This document shows positions 1-5,544 of a stretch of DNA of 6,130 nucleotides, in pieces. The DNA is from Clostridiaceae bacterium. Lineage in GTDB: Bacteria > Bacillota_A > Clostridia > Acetivibrionales > Acetivibrionaceae. A program made the position numbers and the translations under genes. Location of the stretch: assembly GCA_012513545.1 (NCBI GenBank), contig JAAZCB010000187.1:1-6130 (forward strand). The letters run 5' to 3'. The first letter of the stretch is position 1, and every line of letters begins with the position of its first letter. The notes beneath the pieces were generated by a model, which had not been told where the DNA came from, did no database searches, and saw nothing but the letters and a program-made list of their open reading frames with translations.

Positions 1-1
1 A

Positions 2-577
2 AATAATGTATTAAAACTAAAGCCTTGCAAATATGATTATGATTTCTCCTCAAGTAATTCTCCCCATTTGCAAAATATCAAACCTGATGAATATAGCAAT
101 CAGTTTGGTTTCATTGCACAAGAACTCATGGAGATTTACCCCAATTTGGTTAAGGAAGATACTACTACAAATTTACTGAGCATTGATTATGAAGGATTAA
201 TTCCTGTATTAACTATGGCAATCCAAGAGTTAGACCAAAAAATATTGGACTTAGAACAAAAATTATCTAATGTCAGCACAAATAAGTCATCTGATATTGA
301 CAACACTTCAAAAAGTGATGTTACATTAGGTAAAAATAAACCCAATCCCTTCAGAGAGAACACTATGATAGAATATTACATCCCTGTTGAAGTAAGCAAT
401 GCATCATTTATAATTTATGATATGCAAGGAAAGCAGTTAAAGAGCATGAAAATAACTGAGAGGGGAAATGGGTTTGTTACCATCCAGGGAAATGAACTAA
501 GACCAGGAATATACAATTACTCTCTTATTGTTGATGGAGAAGTTGTTGGAGTGGAAAGAATGATTCTTACTGACTAG
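2..577 (+). CDS. Tail-fibre-like secreted protein: S74 chaperone region plus type IX sorting domain (3' part)
   Basis: The frame is open from the left edge, so the gene starts outside the window and 191 residues are visible; the TTG at 68 is internal, not a start. Visible residues 1-70 contain a pattern typical of the C-terminal intramolecular chaperone of endosialidases and tail spikes (peptidase S74 family): a Lys/Tyr-rich strand, then QFGFIAQEL, then YPNLVKED, then IDYEGLIPVL. A heptad-like helix follows (IQELDQKILDLEQKL, about 74-88), as expected for a trimerising coiled coil. After a Ser/Asn/Asp-rich linker, residues 109-191 form a type A T9SS C-terminal domain: NKPNPF, then a strand ending in YYIP, then IIYDMQGKQLKSM, then LRPGIYNYSL. 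The protein is therefore probably exported across the outer membrane and anchored or released at the surface. It ends 19 bp before the next gene. The S74 family is a confident call; the biological role is unknown. Confidence 0.85.
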   Translation, partial: NNVLKLKPCKYDYDFSSSNSPHLQNIKPDEYSNQFGFIAQELMEIYPNLVKEDTTTNLLSIDYEGLIPVLTMAIQELDQKILDLEQKLSNVSTNKSSDIDNTSKSDVTLGKNKPNPFRENTMIEYYIPVEVSNASFIIYDMQGKQLKSMKITERGNGFVTIQGNELRPGIYNYSLIVDGEVVGVERMILTD

Positions 578-596
578 TATTAATAAATTACATGAA

Positions 597-1484
597 ATGC
601 GAATTCTTAGAAAAGCATCTCTCGCCATTTTGCTGATTGCTTTATTTAATGCAATAAGCTATTGCCAATTGATTGTTGACGCCGGGTACGATAATGCAGT
701 ATGTTTTAATGAAGGCATAATGGATTCTGTCAGACTTGGAGGAAATCCGACAGCAACAGGAGGAAGTGGAACTTATAACTATTGCTGGGAAGCATATTAT
801 CATCTTTCTGGTTCGCAATATCACTTTTATGCTTCTTATTTTATTGATGATACTACCAGTTCTAATCCATTATTAATTCATCGAACAACCGGAAGTGATC
901 TGGTATTTAAATTAACCGTATCGGATACAGCGGGAAATATCTCCATTGATTCATGCCGCATTATATTTTCACTTATTAATATTTCATTACTTGATTATAT
1001 TTTTTATTTACCTGAAGGTGATTCTACTTATCTATGCCAAGGAGGTCTCATTGACTCGAAATTACCCCTTGATTCAATAGCCTGGATGCCTTCAACCGGA
1101 GTATCCAGCCCACATGAACCATGTACCTGGGTACATCCTGACACCTATACAGAATATGGTGTTTATATACGGGACACAGCAGGATGTTATGGATTTTCAG
1201 GACCACGCTATTTCATCCATATTATTCCACAAAATCTGGAGGAAAATGAAACATCAACAATTAAAGTATTTTTTAATCAATCCGATCAAAAGCTATTCAT
1301 TTCCGGGTGGGAATTTCTGGTGAATCCCAGAATTCAATTATTCAGCATTAATGGAATATTATTATCAGATCAGAAAATAACTAAAAATGAAATTGATCTG
1401 GGCAGATATAATAATTCTACTATGTTCTATATTATAAGGGACCAAGATAGGGACTTAGAAAAAGGAAAATTGATATTATTTTAA
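597..1484 (+). CDS. Secreted PKD/Ig-like protein with type IX sorting domain
   Basis: This 295-residue protein begins with a signal peptide: basic RILRK, then a hydrophobic core ASLAILLIALFNAI, and probable cleavage before Gln24 (SYC|QL). No lipobox is evident. Residues 25-125 look like a PKD/Ig-like repeat of the kind common in Bacteroidetes surface proteins (VDAGYDNAVC, LGGNPTATGGSGTYNYCW, FKLTVSDTAGN). A second, more diverged repeat spans about 138-211 (WMPSTGVSSP, then YGVYIRDTAGC). Residues 221-295 have the strand pattern of a T9SS C-terminal domain: LFISG, RIQLFSINGILL, MFYIIRD and KGKLILF at the end. The ATG at 597 is chosen because it starts directly with the signal peptide; no Shine-Dalgarno sequence is visible, as is usual in this phylum. 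It has no catalytic motif and is probably an adhesive or structural surface protein. It lies between the tail-fibre-like gene and the protease in one apparent operon. Confidence 0.8.
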   Translation: MRILRKASLAILLIALFNAISYCQLIVDAGYDNAVCFNEGIMDSVRLGGNPTATGGSGTYNYCWEAYYHLSGSQYHFYASYFIDDTTSSNPLLIHRTTGSDLVFKLTVSDTAGNISIDSCRIIFSLINISLLDYIFYLPEGDSTYLCQGGLIDSKLPLDSIAWMPSTGVSSPHEPCTWVHPDTYTEYGVYIRDTAGCYGFSGPRYFIHIIPQNLEENETSTIKVFFNQSDQKLFISGWEFLVNPRIQLFSINGILLSDQKITKNEIDLGRYNNSTMFYIIRDQDRDLEKGKLILF

Positions 1485-1496
1485 AAAATTAAATCT

Positions 1497-2951
1497 ATGA
1501 AAATTATCCAATTTATAATTATCTTTCTTTTAATGATAAATACGATTTGTAGGGCTCAGGAATCTCAAATAACAACCTATCGTATAAAAGTATATCCTGA
1601 GAAGTTTGCCTTTGCAAAAACTGATAATAAAATTGTTACTTCAGATCTGTCAATTAACGAACTTCTCAATTCAAAAGTAATTACGGATATGCACCAGTCA
1701 TTCCCATATTCAAAAAAATCTGAACTGCTTAATATATATACAATTAAATGTTTTGTTAATGATACTCCTAACGTAAGTTCAATATTGAGAACATCAAATT
1801 CAATAAAGAAATTTGAAATAAGAAAGGCACCAGTGGCCATGTATGAACCATCGGATTATCATTATACTCTGGGTTGGCAATGGTCTATCCCAAAGGTCCA
1901 GGCAAATTTAGCCTGGGATATCACAAAAGGTGGTGATCCAGTTACTATTGCCATTGTAGATACTAGATTCGATCGCTATCACCCTGATCTGGAAAACAAA
2001 TATATTGTCGGCTATGATCCCTACTCTCTTGTCGATCATATTTGGAGGGAAACAACTAACACATGGCAAGATCATGGAACTATTGTTGCCAGTATAGCCA
2101 TTTCAGAAACAAGTGGAGGAGGAAAAAATGCTGCCATTGGTTTTAATACGAAGTTTTATGCCTACACATGGGATGAAGGAGTTGAAAAAGCTCATCATGC
2201 CTCTCTTGCGCTCGGGGTTGATGTTATTTCTATTAGTTGGTTTGATAATGATTCGTACGATCCTGATGATGCACTAGCAATTCATGAGATTATTGATAAT
2301 GGAACCATCATCGCAGCTGCTGCCGGTAACGGTCCAGAACATAATGACGGTTTAGATTGTTGCCCTTTCTGCGCACTTAATGATCCCAGAGTAATAGTTG
2401 TTACAACAACAGGTTATGATGATGAGCATACTCTTCCAGGAACGCAGGATTCTCACTACCCAAATGTGGATATATGTGCCCCAGGTTTTGACTTAATGGT
2501 TGCAATGCCTTCTAAGAATAATCCCTGGCCTTATTTTGGAACTGCAACTGGTACATCAGGCGCGGCTCCCCAAGTGGCAGCTGTTGCAGCACTTATGAGA
2601 TCTGTGAATAACTGCATAACTCCGGAGCAAGTTGAAGATGTAATTAAAAGCACTGCTGATCCTGTTACAGATGAATATTTATATCCCGGGTTAGTTGGAA
2701 GTGGGAGGATTAATGCTTATAATTCTGTTTTAGGAGCCATTGAATTAGGTACAACACATGTTGACAACCTTAATCTATATGGCACTCAAACATTCAGTTC
2801 AGGGCAATACCTTTCTTCATCGAATACTACTGTAAAAAATGGCGCCAACATTACCTATCAGGCAGGTAGGGATATCACTTTAGCCCCAGGATTTGGAACA
2901 GAGATTGGGGGTACATTCCAAAGTGGTAATATAGCAATATCATGTCCTTAG
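1497..2951 (+). CDS. Secreted subtilisin-family (S8) serine protease with C-terminal repeat-type sorting region
   Basis: The 484-residue protein starts with a signal peptide (MKIIQFIIIFLLMINTICRA, cleavage near AQ at 20-21). A propeptide-like segment of about 100 residues follows, and the S8 catalytic domain starts near residue 128 (WQWSIPKVQANLAWD). The triad is visible: Asp155 in IAIVDTRFD, His193 in DHGTIVAS and Ser354 in GTSGAAPQVAAVAALM, with oxyanion Asn278 in AAAAGN. The Asp motif reads D-T-R instead of the common D-[ST]-G. The catalytic domain ends near residue 415 (GSGRINAYNSVLGA). Residues about 426-484 (VKNGANITYQAGRDITLAPG, then GTEIGGTFQSG, ending ISCP) resemble the short '3-coathanger stack' C-terminal region found in many secreted Bacteroidetes proteins, with a Cys one residue from the end. 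This differs from the T9SS type A domains of its two neighbours. It should act outside the cell as an endopeptidase; the substrate is unknown. It starts 12 bp after the preceding gene and is the last gene of the unit. Confidence 0.9.
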   Translation: MKIIQFIIIFLLMINTICRAQESQITTYRIKVYPEKFAFAKTDNKIVTSDLSINELLNSKVITDMHQSFPYSKKSELLNIYTIKCFVNDTPNVSSILRTSNSIKKFEIRKAPVAMYEPSDYHYTLGWQWSIPKVQANLAWDITKGGDPVTIAIVDTRFDRYHPDLENKYIVGYDPYSLVDHIWRETTNTWQDHGTIVASIAISETSGGGKNAAIGFNTKFYAYTWDEGVEKAHHASLALGVDVISISWFDNDSYDPDDALAIHEIIDNGTIIAAAAGNGPEHNDGLDCCPFCALNDPRVIVVTTTGYDDEHTLPGTQDSHYPNVDICAPGFDLMVAMPSKNNPWPYFGTATGTSGAAPQVAAVAALMRSVNNCITPEQVEDVIKSTADPVTDEYLYPGLVGSGRINAYNSVLGAIELGTTHVDNLNLYGTQTFSSGQYLSSSNTTVKNGANITYQAGRDITLAPGFGTEIGGTFQSGNIAISCP

Positions 2952-2980
2952 AATAAATTACGAAAGAGTGTTTTGTTTAT

Positions 2981-3020
2981 AGAACCTGGAAGCTTTAAGA
3001 AATTCCAGGTTCTTATTAGT
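2981..3020 (+). terminator. Intrinsic terminator after the protease gene
   Basis: There is a perfect 11-bp inverted repeat: AGAACCTGGAA at 2981-2991 pairs with TTCCAGGTTCT at 3003-3013 around an 11-nt loop. A T-rich stretch (TATTAGTTTTC) follows on the + strand. It lies 29 bp after the protease stop. It sits in the convergent gap with the Fic gene, so it may also slow leftward transcripts, although the - strand side lacks a good T run. Confidence 0.75.
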
Positions 3021-3057
3021 TTTCTGTGGATGGGATTTTTTGGTTTTGTACTGCACT

Positions 3058-3648
3058 TTATGATCTCACAAATCTCTTTAATGGGCTATAATCATGCCCA
3101 TCTGCAAAACGTAAACAACTAATATAAATATCGCGAACATCTCCTTCATGTATTAAATCACCGTTCCCCCAGGTAAACGGTTCCTTGCCAAGAACATCCG
3201 TAAGTAGGGTATCCGTCATCAGGCGGGAATGTCGACCATTACCGTTCGGAAAACAATGGATATGAACCAGGCGATGATGAAACCTTGCTGCGATCTCATC
3301 AGGTTCATAGGTTTTGTTATCTATCCAATATTGTGTATCATCCAATAATTGACGTAATTCGATTGCTATACGGTGTTTATCAACCCCGATATTTTTATCA
3401 GTTTTTCGAAACGTTCCTGCCCAATCCCATACTTTATCGAACATCCTTTCATGGAGCTTTTTAACAAACGCCTCGTTAAGGATATTGGATTTGTTTTTAC
3501 GCTTATCAAGCCAGTCCATTGCCTCACCAATATTCTGCTGTTCCCATCGGTCGAGTTCACCACGGGTAGTAATGGTTTTGATTTTAAGTCCTTCCATTTC
3601 CTCTTCGGAGAGCTTGGTCGCTCCTTTAGGCAAATCATCCTGTATCAT
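3058..3648 (-). CDS. Fic-domain protein, mobile mystery protein B family
   Basis: This 196-residue protein carries a Fic core, HCFPNGNGR, at residues 131-139 within VHIHCFPNGNGRHSRLM. His131 would be the catalytic base and Gly136-Arg139 the phosphate-binding loop. The usual acidic Mg2+ ligand (Asp/Glu before GNGR) is Asn135, and the usual Pro after the His is Cys132. Upstream, residues 77-103 (AGTFRKTDKNIGVD, then IELRQLLDD) and the end (SPLKRFVRS) fit what I recall of the mobile mystery protein B family, and the length is as expected. Fic proteins usually transfer AMP or another nucleotide moiety to a target side chain; the target here is unknown. The start overlaps the stop of the Xre gene by ATGA, with GGAAG just upstream, so the two are probably translationally coupled like a toxin with its partner. 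Local GC is high (30 of 60 bases at 3181-3240), which fits horizontal transfer. Confidence 0.9.
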   Translation of the reverse strand: MIQDDLPKGATKLSEEEMEGLKIKTITTRGELDRWEQQNIGEAMDWLDKRKNKSNILNEAFVKKLHERMFDKVWDWAGTFRKTDKNIGVDKHRIAIELRQLLDDTQYWIDNKTYEPDEIAARFHHRLVHIHCFPNGNGRHSRLMTDTLLTDVLGKEPFTWGNGDLIHEGDVRDIYISCLRFADGHDYSPLKRFVRS

Positions 3649-4109
3649 TTCTTCCAGAAGTCTTTCGGTTCACCTATGAGTATTTTATTGGTCATATCTT
3701 CTAAGGCCTTTTCTTTTTCCTCGCTCGATAATTCCTGTAATTCAAGTCGCATGGTATGGTCGAGCCTTTGCATTTTTTGCGATGCTATTTTCCTGGCCTG
3801 TTCACGAACCATTTCATTGAGGGATGTTCGGGGGACAAAACCATAAACAAAATCCATATCCAGTGCATCGGCAATTTTTTTCATTGTTGAGATCTTAATA
3901 TTGCCTTCGATTTCTGATTTTTCCATATGAATGATGCGGGATTGGTTTACCCCGACCCGTGAAGCCAAATCAGATGAAGTCATGCCAAGGGCTTCACGGA
4001 TGGTTTTAATCCATCCGATGGATGACAACCCGTGCTTTGTAAACTCCTTAAGAGGTACAAGCTTTTTGTCGATCTGTTCCCGGTTCAGTTTATTATCAAA
4101 ATAGTTCAT
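3645..4109 (-). CDS. Xre-type HTH regulator, mobile mystery protein A family
   Basis: This 154-residue protein has a helix-turn-helix at about residues 32-90: GWIKTIREALGMTSSDLASR, then VGVNQSRIIHMEKSE, then KISTMKKIADALDMDFVYGF. The order 'GWIktIReALGM', HTH, 'FVYGFVP' is what I recall for mobile mystery protein A, which always accompanies the Fic partner. The N-terminal 30 residues and the charged helical C-terminal half (about 95-145) are extra to the DNA-binding domain and may contact the Fic protein. It is the first gene of a two-gene operon and overlaps the Fic gene by 4 bp. It probably binds the palindrome in its own leader and neutralises or represses the Fic partner, by analogy with toxin-antitoxin modules; that role is inferred. 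The ATG at 4109 is chosen because it precedes the full conserved region; there is no Shine-Dalgarno sequence. Confidence 0.88.
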   Translation of the reverse strand: MNYFDNKLNREQIDKKLVPLKEFTKHGLSSIGWIKTIREALGMTSSDLASRVGVNQSRIIHMEKSEIEGNIKISTMKKIADALDMDFVYGFVPRTSLNEMVREQARKIASQKMQRLDHTMRLELQELSSEEKEKALEDMTNKILIGEPKDFWKK

Positions 4110-4140
4110 TTTATTATGTATCTATAATAATATTAATAAT

Positions 4141-4166
4141 TAATTATTACACATGTATAATAATTA
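4141..4166. promoter_or_regulatory. 26-bp palindrome, candidate operator of the Xre regulator
   Basis: TAATTATTA at 4141-4149 is mirrored by TAATAATTA at 4158-4166 around the self-complementary core ACATGT (4151-4156). In total 12 of 13 base pairs match; the only mismatch is the 4150/4157 pair. It lies 32-57 bp upstream of the regulator ATG, at the expected transcription start of the promoter just to its right. That is where an autorepressor would act. The site is AT-rich, so some symmetry could be chance, but this length is unusual. Confidence 0.55.
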
Positions 4167-4171
4167 TAAAA

Positions 4172-4203
4172 CAAATATATTATATAAATATAATAAAAAC
4201 AAA
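4172..4203 (-). promoter_or_regulatory. Bacteroidetes-type promoter for the Xre-Fic operon
   Basis: Read on the - strand, TTTG (4203-4200) is followed by a 20-nt spacer and TATATTTG (4179-4172). These match the Bacteroidetes -33 (TTTG) and -7 (TAnnTTTG) elements at a suitable distance. Transcription would start at roughly 4163-4168, giving a leader of about 55-60 nt before the ATG at 4109. The surroundings are very AT-rich, so the -33 match alone is weak; the pair with correct spacing is the argument. Confidence 0.55.
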
Positions 4204-4232
4204 AATTAAAGAAATCGTTTGAAGTATTAAAA

Positions 4233-4282
4233 AAATAAGGATGGCAAGTTTTACCGGAAAATTCTTTTTGCCATCCTTTTTT
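4233..4282 (-). terminator. Intrinsic terminator, probably bidirectional
   Basis: AAGGATGGCAA at 4237-4247 pairs perfectly with TTGCCATCCTT at 4268-4278 (11 bp, 20-nt loop). It is flanked on the left by a run of A and on the right by a run of T, so either strand shows a stem followed by a T tract. For the - strand it lies just after the membrane-protein gene (stop at 4306) and before the Xre promoter. It therefore separates the two leftward units. Confidence 0.8.
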
Positions 4283-4305
4283 AAACGAGATGGCCTGAAG
4301 ATACA

Positions 4306-4749
4306 TCAATCTTTAAATATTTGCATGATCAATGAAACAAAACCTGAAACTCCGCCTATCAAAGCAAATATAAATAGTGGCCAAAAAGCCTTAACCTGCC
4401 ATTTGGCCAGTGTTGCTTCGTTAATGAGTTTTTGATTTTCTACTGAAGTAATTTCCAGTAGCTTATCATTTTCTTCTAATGTACCCGTAAGACCTCCATT
4501 ATTGATAAACTTTTCAGTCTTAATTGGATATGGCTTAACAGTAAACCCGCTCTTATATTTAGTGACATTTGCTATATTGTATTCTTCTATAATGTCAAGA
4601 TAATAAATGAACTCTTTTACGCTATATTCTGCTATTTCAGGACAATCATAATTACCTGCCAGTCCAAGGATAGACTCGTAATTGGAACCGTTATATGCAA
4701 CTGCAATTTTTAAAACAGCATCTAAAATTTTAGCATCTTGTTTATCCAT
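4306..4749 (-). CDS. Unrecognised protein with one C-terminal membrane segment
   Basis: I do not recognise a named family. The ATG at 4749 gives 147 residues (MDKQDAKILDAVLKIAVAYN...). A start at 4818 would overlap the upstream gene by 50 bp and add a hydrophobic stretch, so it is less likely. Residues 1-95 look like a small helical, perhaps winged-helix-like, globular domain (KILDAVLKIA, then IAEYSVKEFIYYLDII, then YKSGFTVKPYPI). Residues about 96-120 form a charged helical linker (LEENDKLLEITSVENQKLIN). Residues about 121-144 (AFWPLFIFALIGGVSGFVSL) form a single transmembrane helix, leaving a very short tail. I recall similar 'KWQVKxFWPLFIFA' endings in uncharacterised Bacteroidetes proteins. 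The gene starts 19 bp after the preceding one, in the same direction, so the two are probably co-transcribed, and a terminator follows. Confidence 0.7.
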   Translation of the reverse strand: MDKQDAKILDAVLKIAVAYNGSNYESILGLAGNYDCPEIAEYSVKEFIYYLDIIEEYNIANVTKYKSGFTVKPYPIKTEKFINNGGLTGTLEENDKLLEITSVENQKLINEATLAKWQVKAFWPLFIFALIGGVSGFVSLIMQIFKD

Positions 4750-4768
4750 TATACTTGTTTTTTCTATT

Positions 4769-5329
4769 TCAAACCAAATAAAATCTATCAATAAAATATA
4801 CCCTATAATAATCATCAACTTCTTCAGAAAAATTTACAGCAGGACCATAACGATTCTGTAAACGCAATTCTTTCTTCTCAAAACTTCCGCTTGAATCCAG
4901 AAAATAATCAAGAAATATTGCATTGTCTGGAAAATACATAAGCCGGTCCCCTCCAAAGCTCTTTAATATCTGGTGGAAATATTTACGCCAGATATCCCGC
5001 TGGTTAACTTCCATCTCGAACCATTCATAATATCTATAGCAGGGAGAACAAAATTCGATACTATAATAATTAAAAGATATTTCTAACTCGTATGGCCCGG
5101 TAAATTCAATTGCTCCTGAGAATTCATTTACAGAATAGTTCCAGGATAAACTTTCCGGAGAAACAGAATTTTCTTCATCTCCAGTACGGAAATAAGGGAG
5201 TGATAAAAGGGATTGATAATCAATTCGCAGATTATCAAGCTTAAACTTTATTTCTTCAGCTATCTCTTTGTATGATCTGCCGGCAAACTTTATTTGGTGA
5301 TTGCCAACGGAATAAAGATCGATTCCCAT
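4769..5329 (-). CDS. Unrecognised soluble protein, 186 residues
   Basis: I do not recognise a characterised family. The ATG at 5329 gives a protein starting MGIDLYSVGNHQIKFAGRSY. The frame runs back to a TTG at 5425, but those 32 extra codons cover two hairpins in the spacer and lack protein-like character, so the ATG is preferred. The protein has no signal peptide or membrane segment. It is rich in aromatic and acidic residues, with a Tyr/Phe cluster (FNYYSIEFCSPCYRYYEWFE; the Cys pair is CSPC) and a later FGGDRLMYFPDN. Such acidic, aromatic-rich proteins of about 180 residues are often seen as immunity-like or other accessory proteins in Bacteroidetes, but nothing here fixes a function. It appears to be the first gene of a two-gene unit with the small membrane protein, and it lies downstream of the type III methylase gene on the same strand. 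Confidence 0.65.
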   Translation of the reverse strand: MGIDLYSVGNHQIKFAGRSYKEIAEEIKFKLDNLRIDYQSLLSLPYFRTGDEENSVSPESLSWNYSVNEFSGAIEFTGPYELEISFNYYSIEFCSPCYRYYEWFEMEVNQRDIWRKYFHQILKSFGGDRLMYFPDNAIFLDYFLDSSGSFEKKELRLQNRYGPAVNFSEEVDDYYRVYFIDRFYLV

Positions 5330-5399
5330 GATTATTGATTCCGATAGGGCTAATTCTTTTGCTAAATTGGGAATTTTATTTATAAATTTGCAATGCGAT

Positions 5400-5414
5400 C
5401 GGGTTATTGACCCG
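5400..5414. repeat. Short hairpin beside the UUCG hairpin
   Basis: CGGGT at 5400-5404 pairs with ACCCG at 5410-5414 around a 5-nt loop (TATTG). It lies 9 bp left of the longer hairpin, making a tandem pair of palindromes in the spacer between mod and the unknown gene. This local GC-rich patch stands out from its AT-rich surroundings. Confidence 0.5.
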
Positions 5415-5423
5415 GACGCTCCC

Positions 5424-5453
5424 AAAGCGGTAGTACTTCGGTATTACCGCTTT
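5424..5453. repeat. 13-bp hairpin with UUCG tetraloop
   Basis: AAAGCGGTAGTAC (5424-5436) pairs with GTATTACCGCTTT (5441-5453) around TTCG, with one G-T wobble. As + strand RNA the loop is C(UUCG)G, one of the most stable tetraloops known. The + strand sequence continues GATGTTTTTA, so it could terminate rightward transcripts, but no + strand gene precedes it. On the - strand, the direction of mod, no T tract follows. A dispersed palindromic (REP-like) element is an alternative to a terminator. Confidence 0.6.
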
Positions 5454-5496
5454 GATGTTTTTATAACTACTTATACTGGTATCTGTTTGTTTATGT

Positions 5497-5529
5497 ATAA
5501 GTTCAATTTCTAAAACGAAATGAACTTAT
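5497..5529. repeat. Inverted repeat over the frame-corrected end of mod
   Basis: ATAAGTTCA at 5497-5505 pairs with TGAACTTAT at 5521-5529. An inner TTTC/GAAA pairing (5507-5510 with 5517-5520) follows after a single-base bulge, leaving a 6-nt loop. It overlaps the last codons and the stop (5510-5512) of mod in the restored frame. No T run follows on the - strand, so it is not a typical intrinsic terminator; it may protect the 3' end of the mRNA. Confidence 0.5.
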
Positions 5530-5544
5530 CACCCATATAATGTT

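Noticed and set aside
68..70. TTG as the start of the tail-fibre-like gene
   Set aside because: The same frame is open to the left edge and its translation continues the S74-like sequence, so the gene is partial.
3373..3846. A 157-codon + strand open frame
   Set aside because: It lies opposite the Fic and Xre genes, which have clear family motifs; its translation is Ser/Phe-rich and low in complexity, as expected of an antisense shadow.
4110..4236. The AT-rich stretch as a possible replication origin or iteron region
   Set aside because: Apart from the promoter and one palindrome I see no repeated iteron-like units or DnaA-box-like sequences, so regulatory DNA for the Xre-Fic operon explains it.
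4750..4818. Upstream start giving the small membrane protein an N-terminal hydrophobic segment
   Set aside because: It would overlap the upstream gene by 50 bp; the ATG at 4749 gives a normal 19-bp gap, and the extra hydrophobic residues are antisense-like by-products of that overlap.
5330..5425. TTG-initiated extension of the 186-residue unknown protein
   Set aside because: The added 32 codons overlap the hairpins and have no Shine-Dalgarno sequence; the ATG at 5329 begins a protein-like N-terminus.
5328..5513. A 61-codon + strand open frame across the mod spacer
   Set aside because: It runs through both palindromes and the 3' end of mod, and shows no protein-like pattern.
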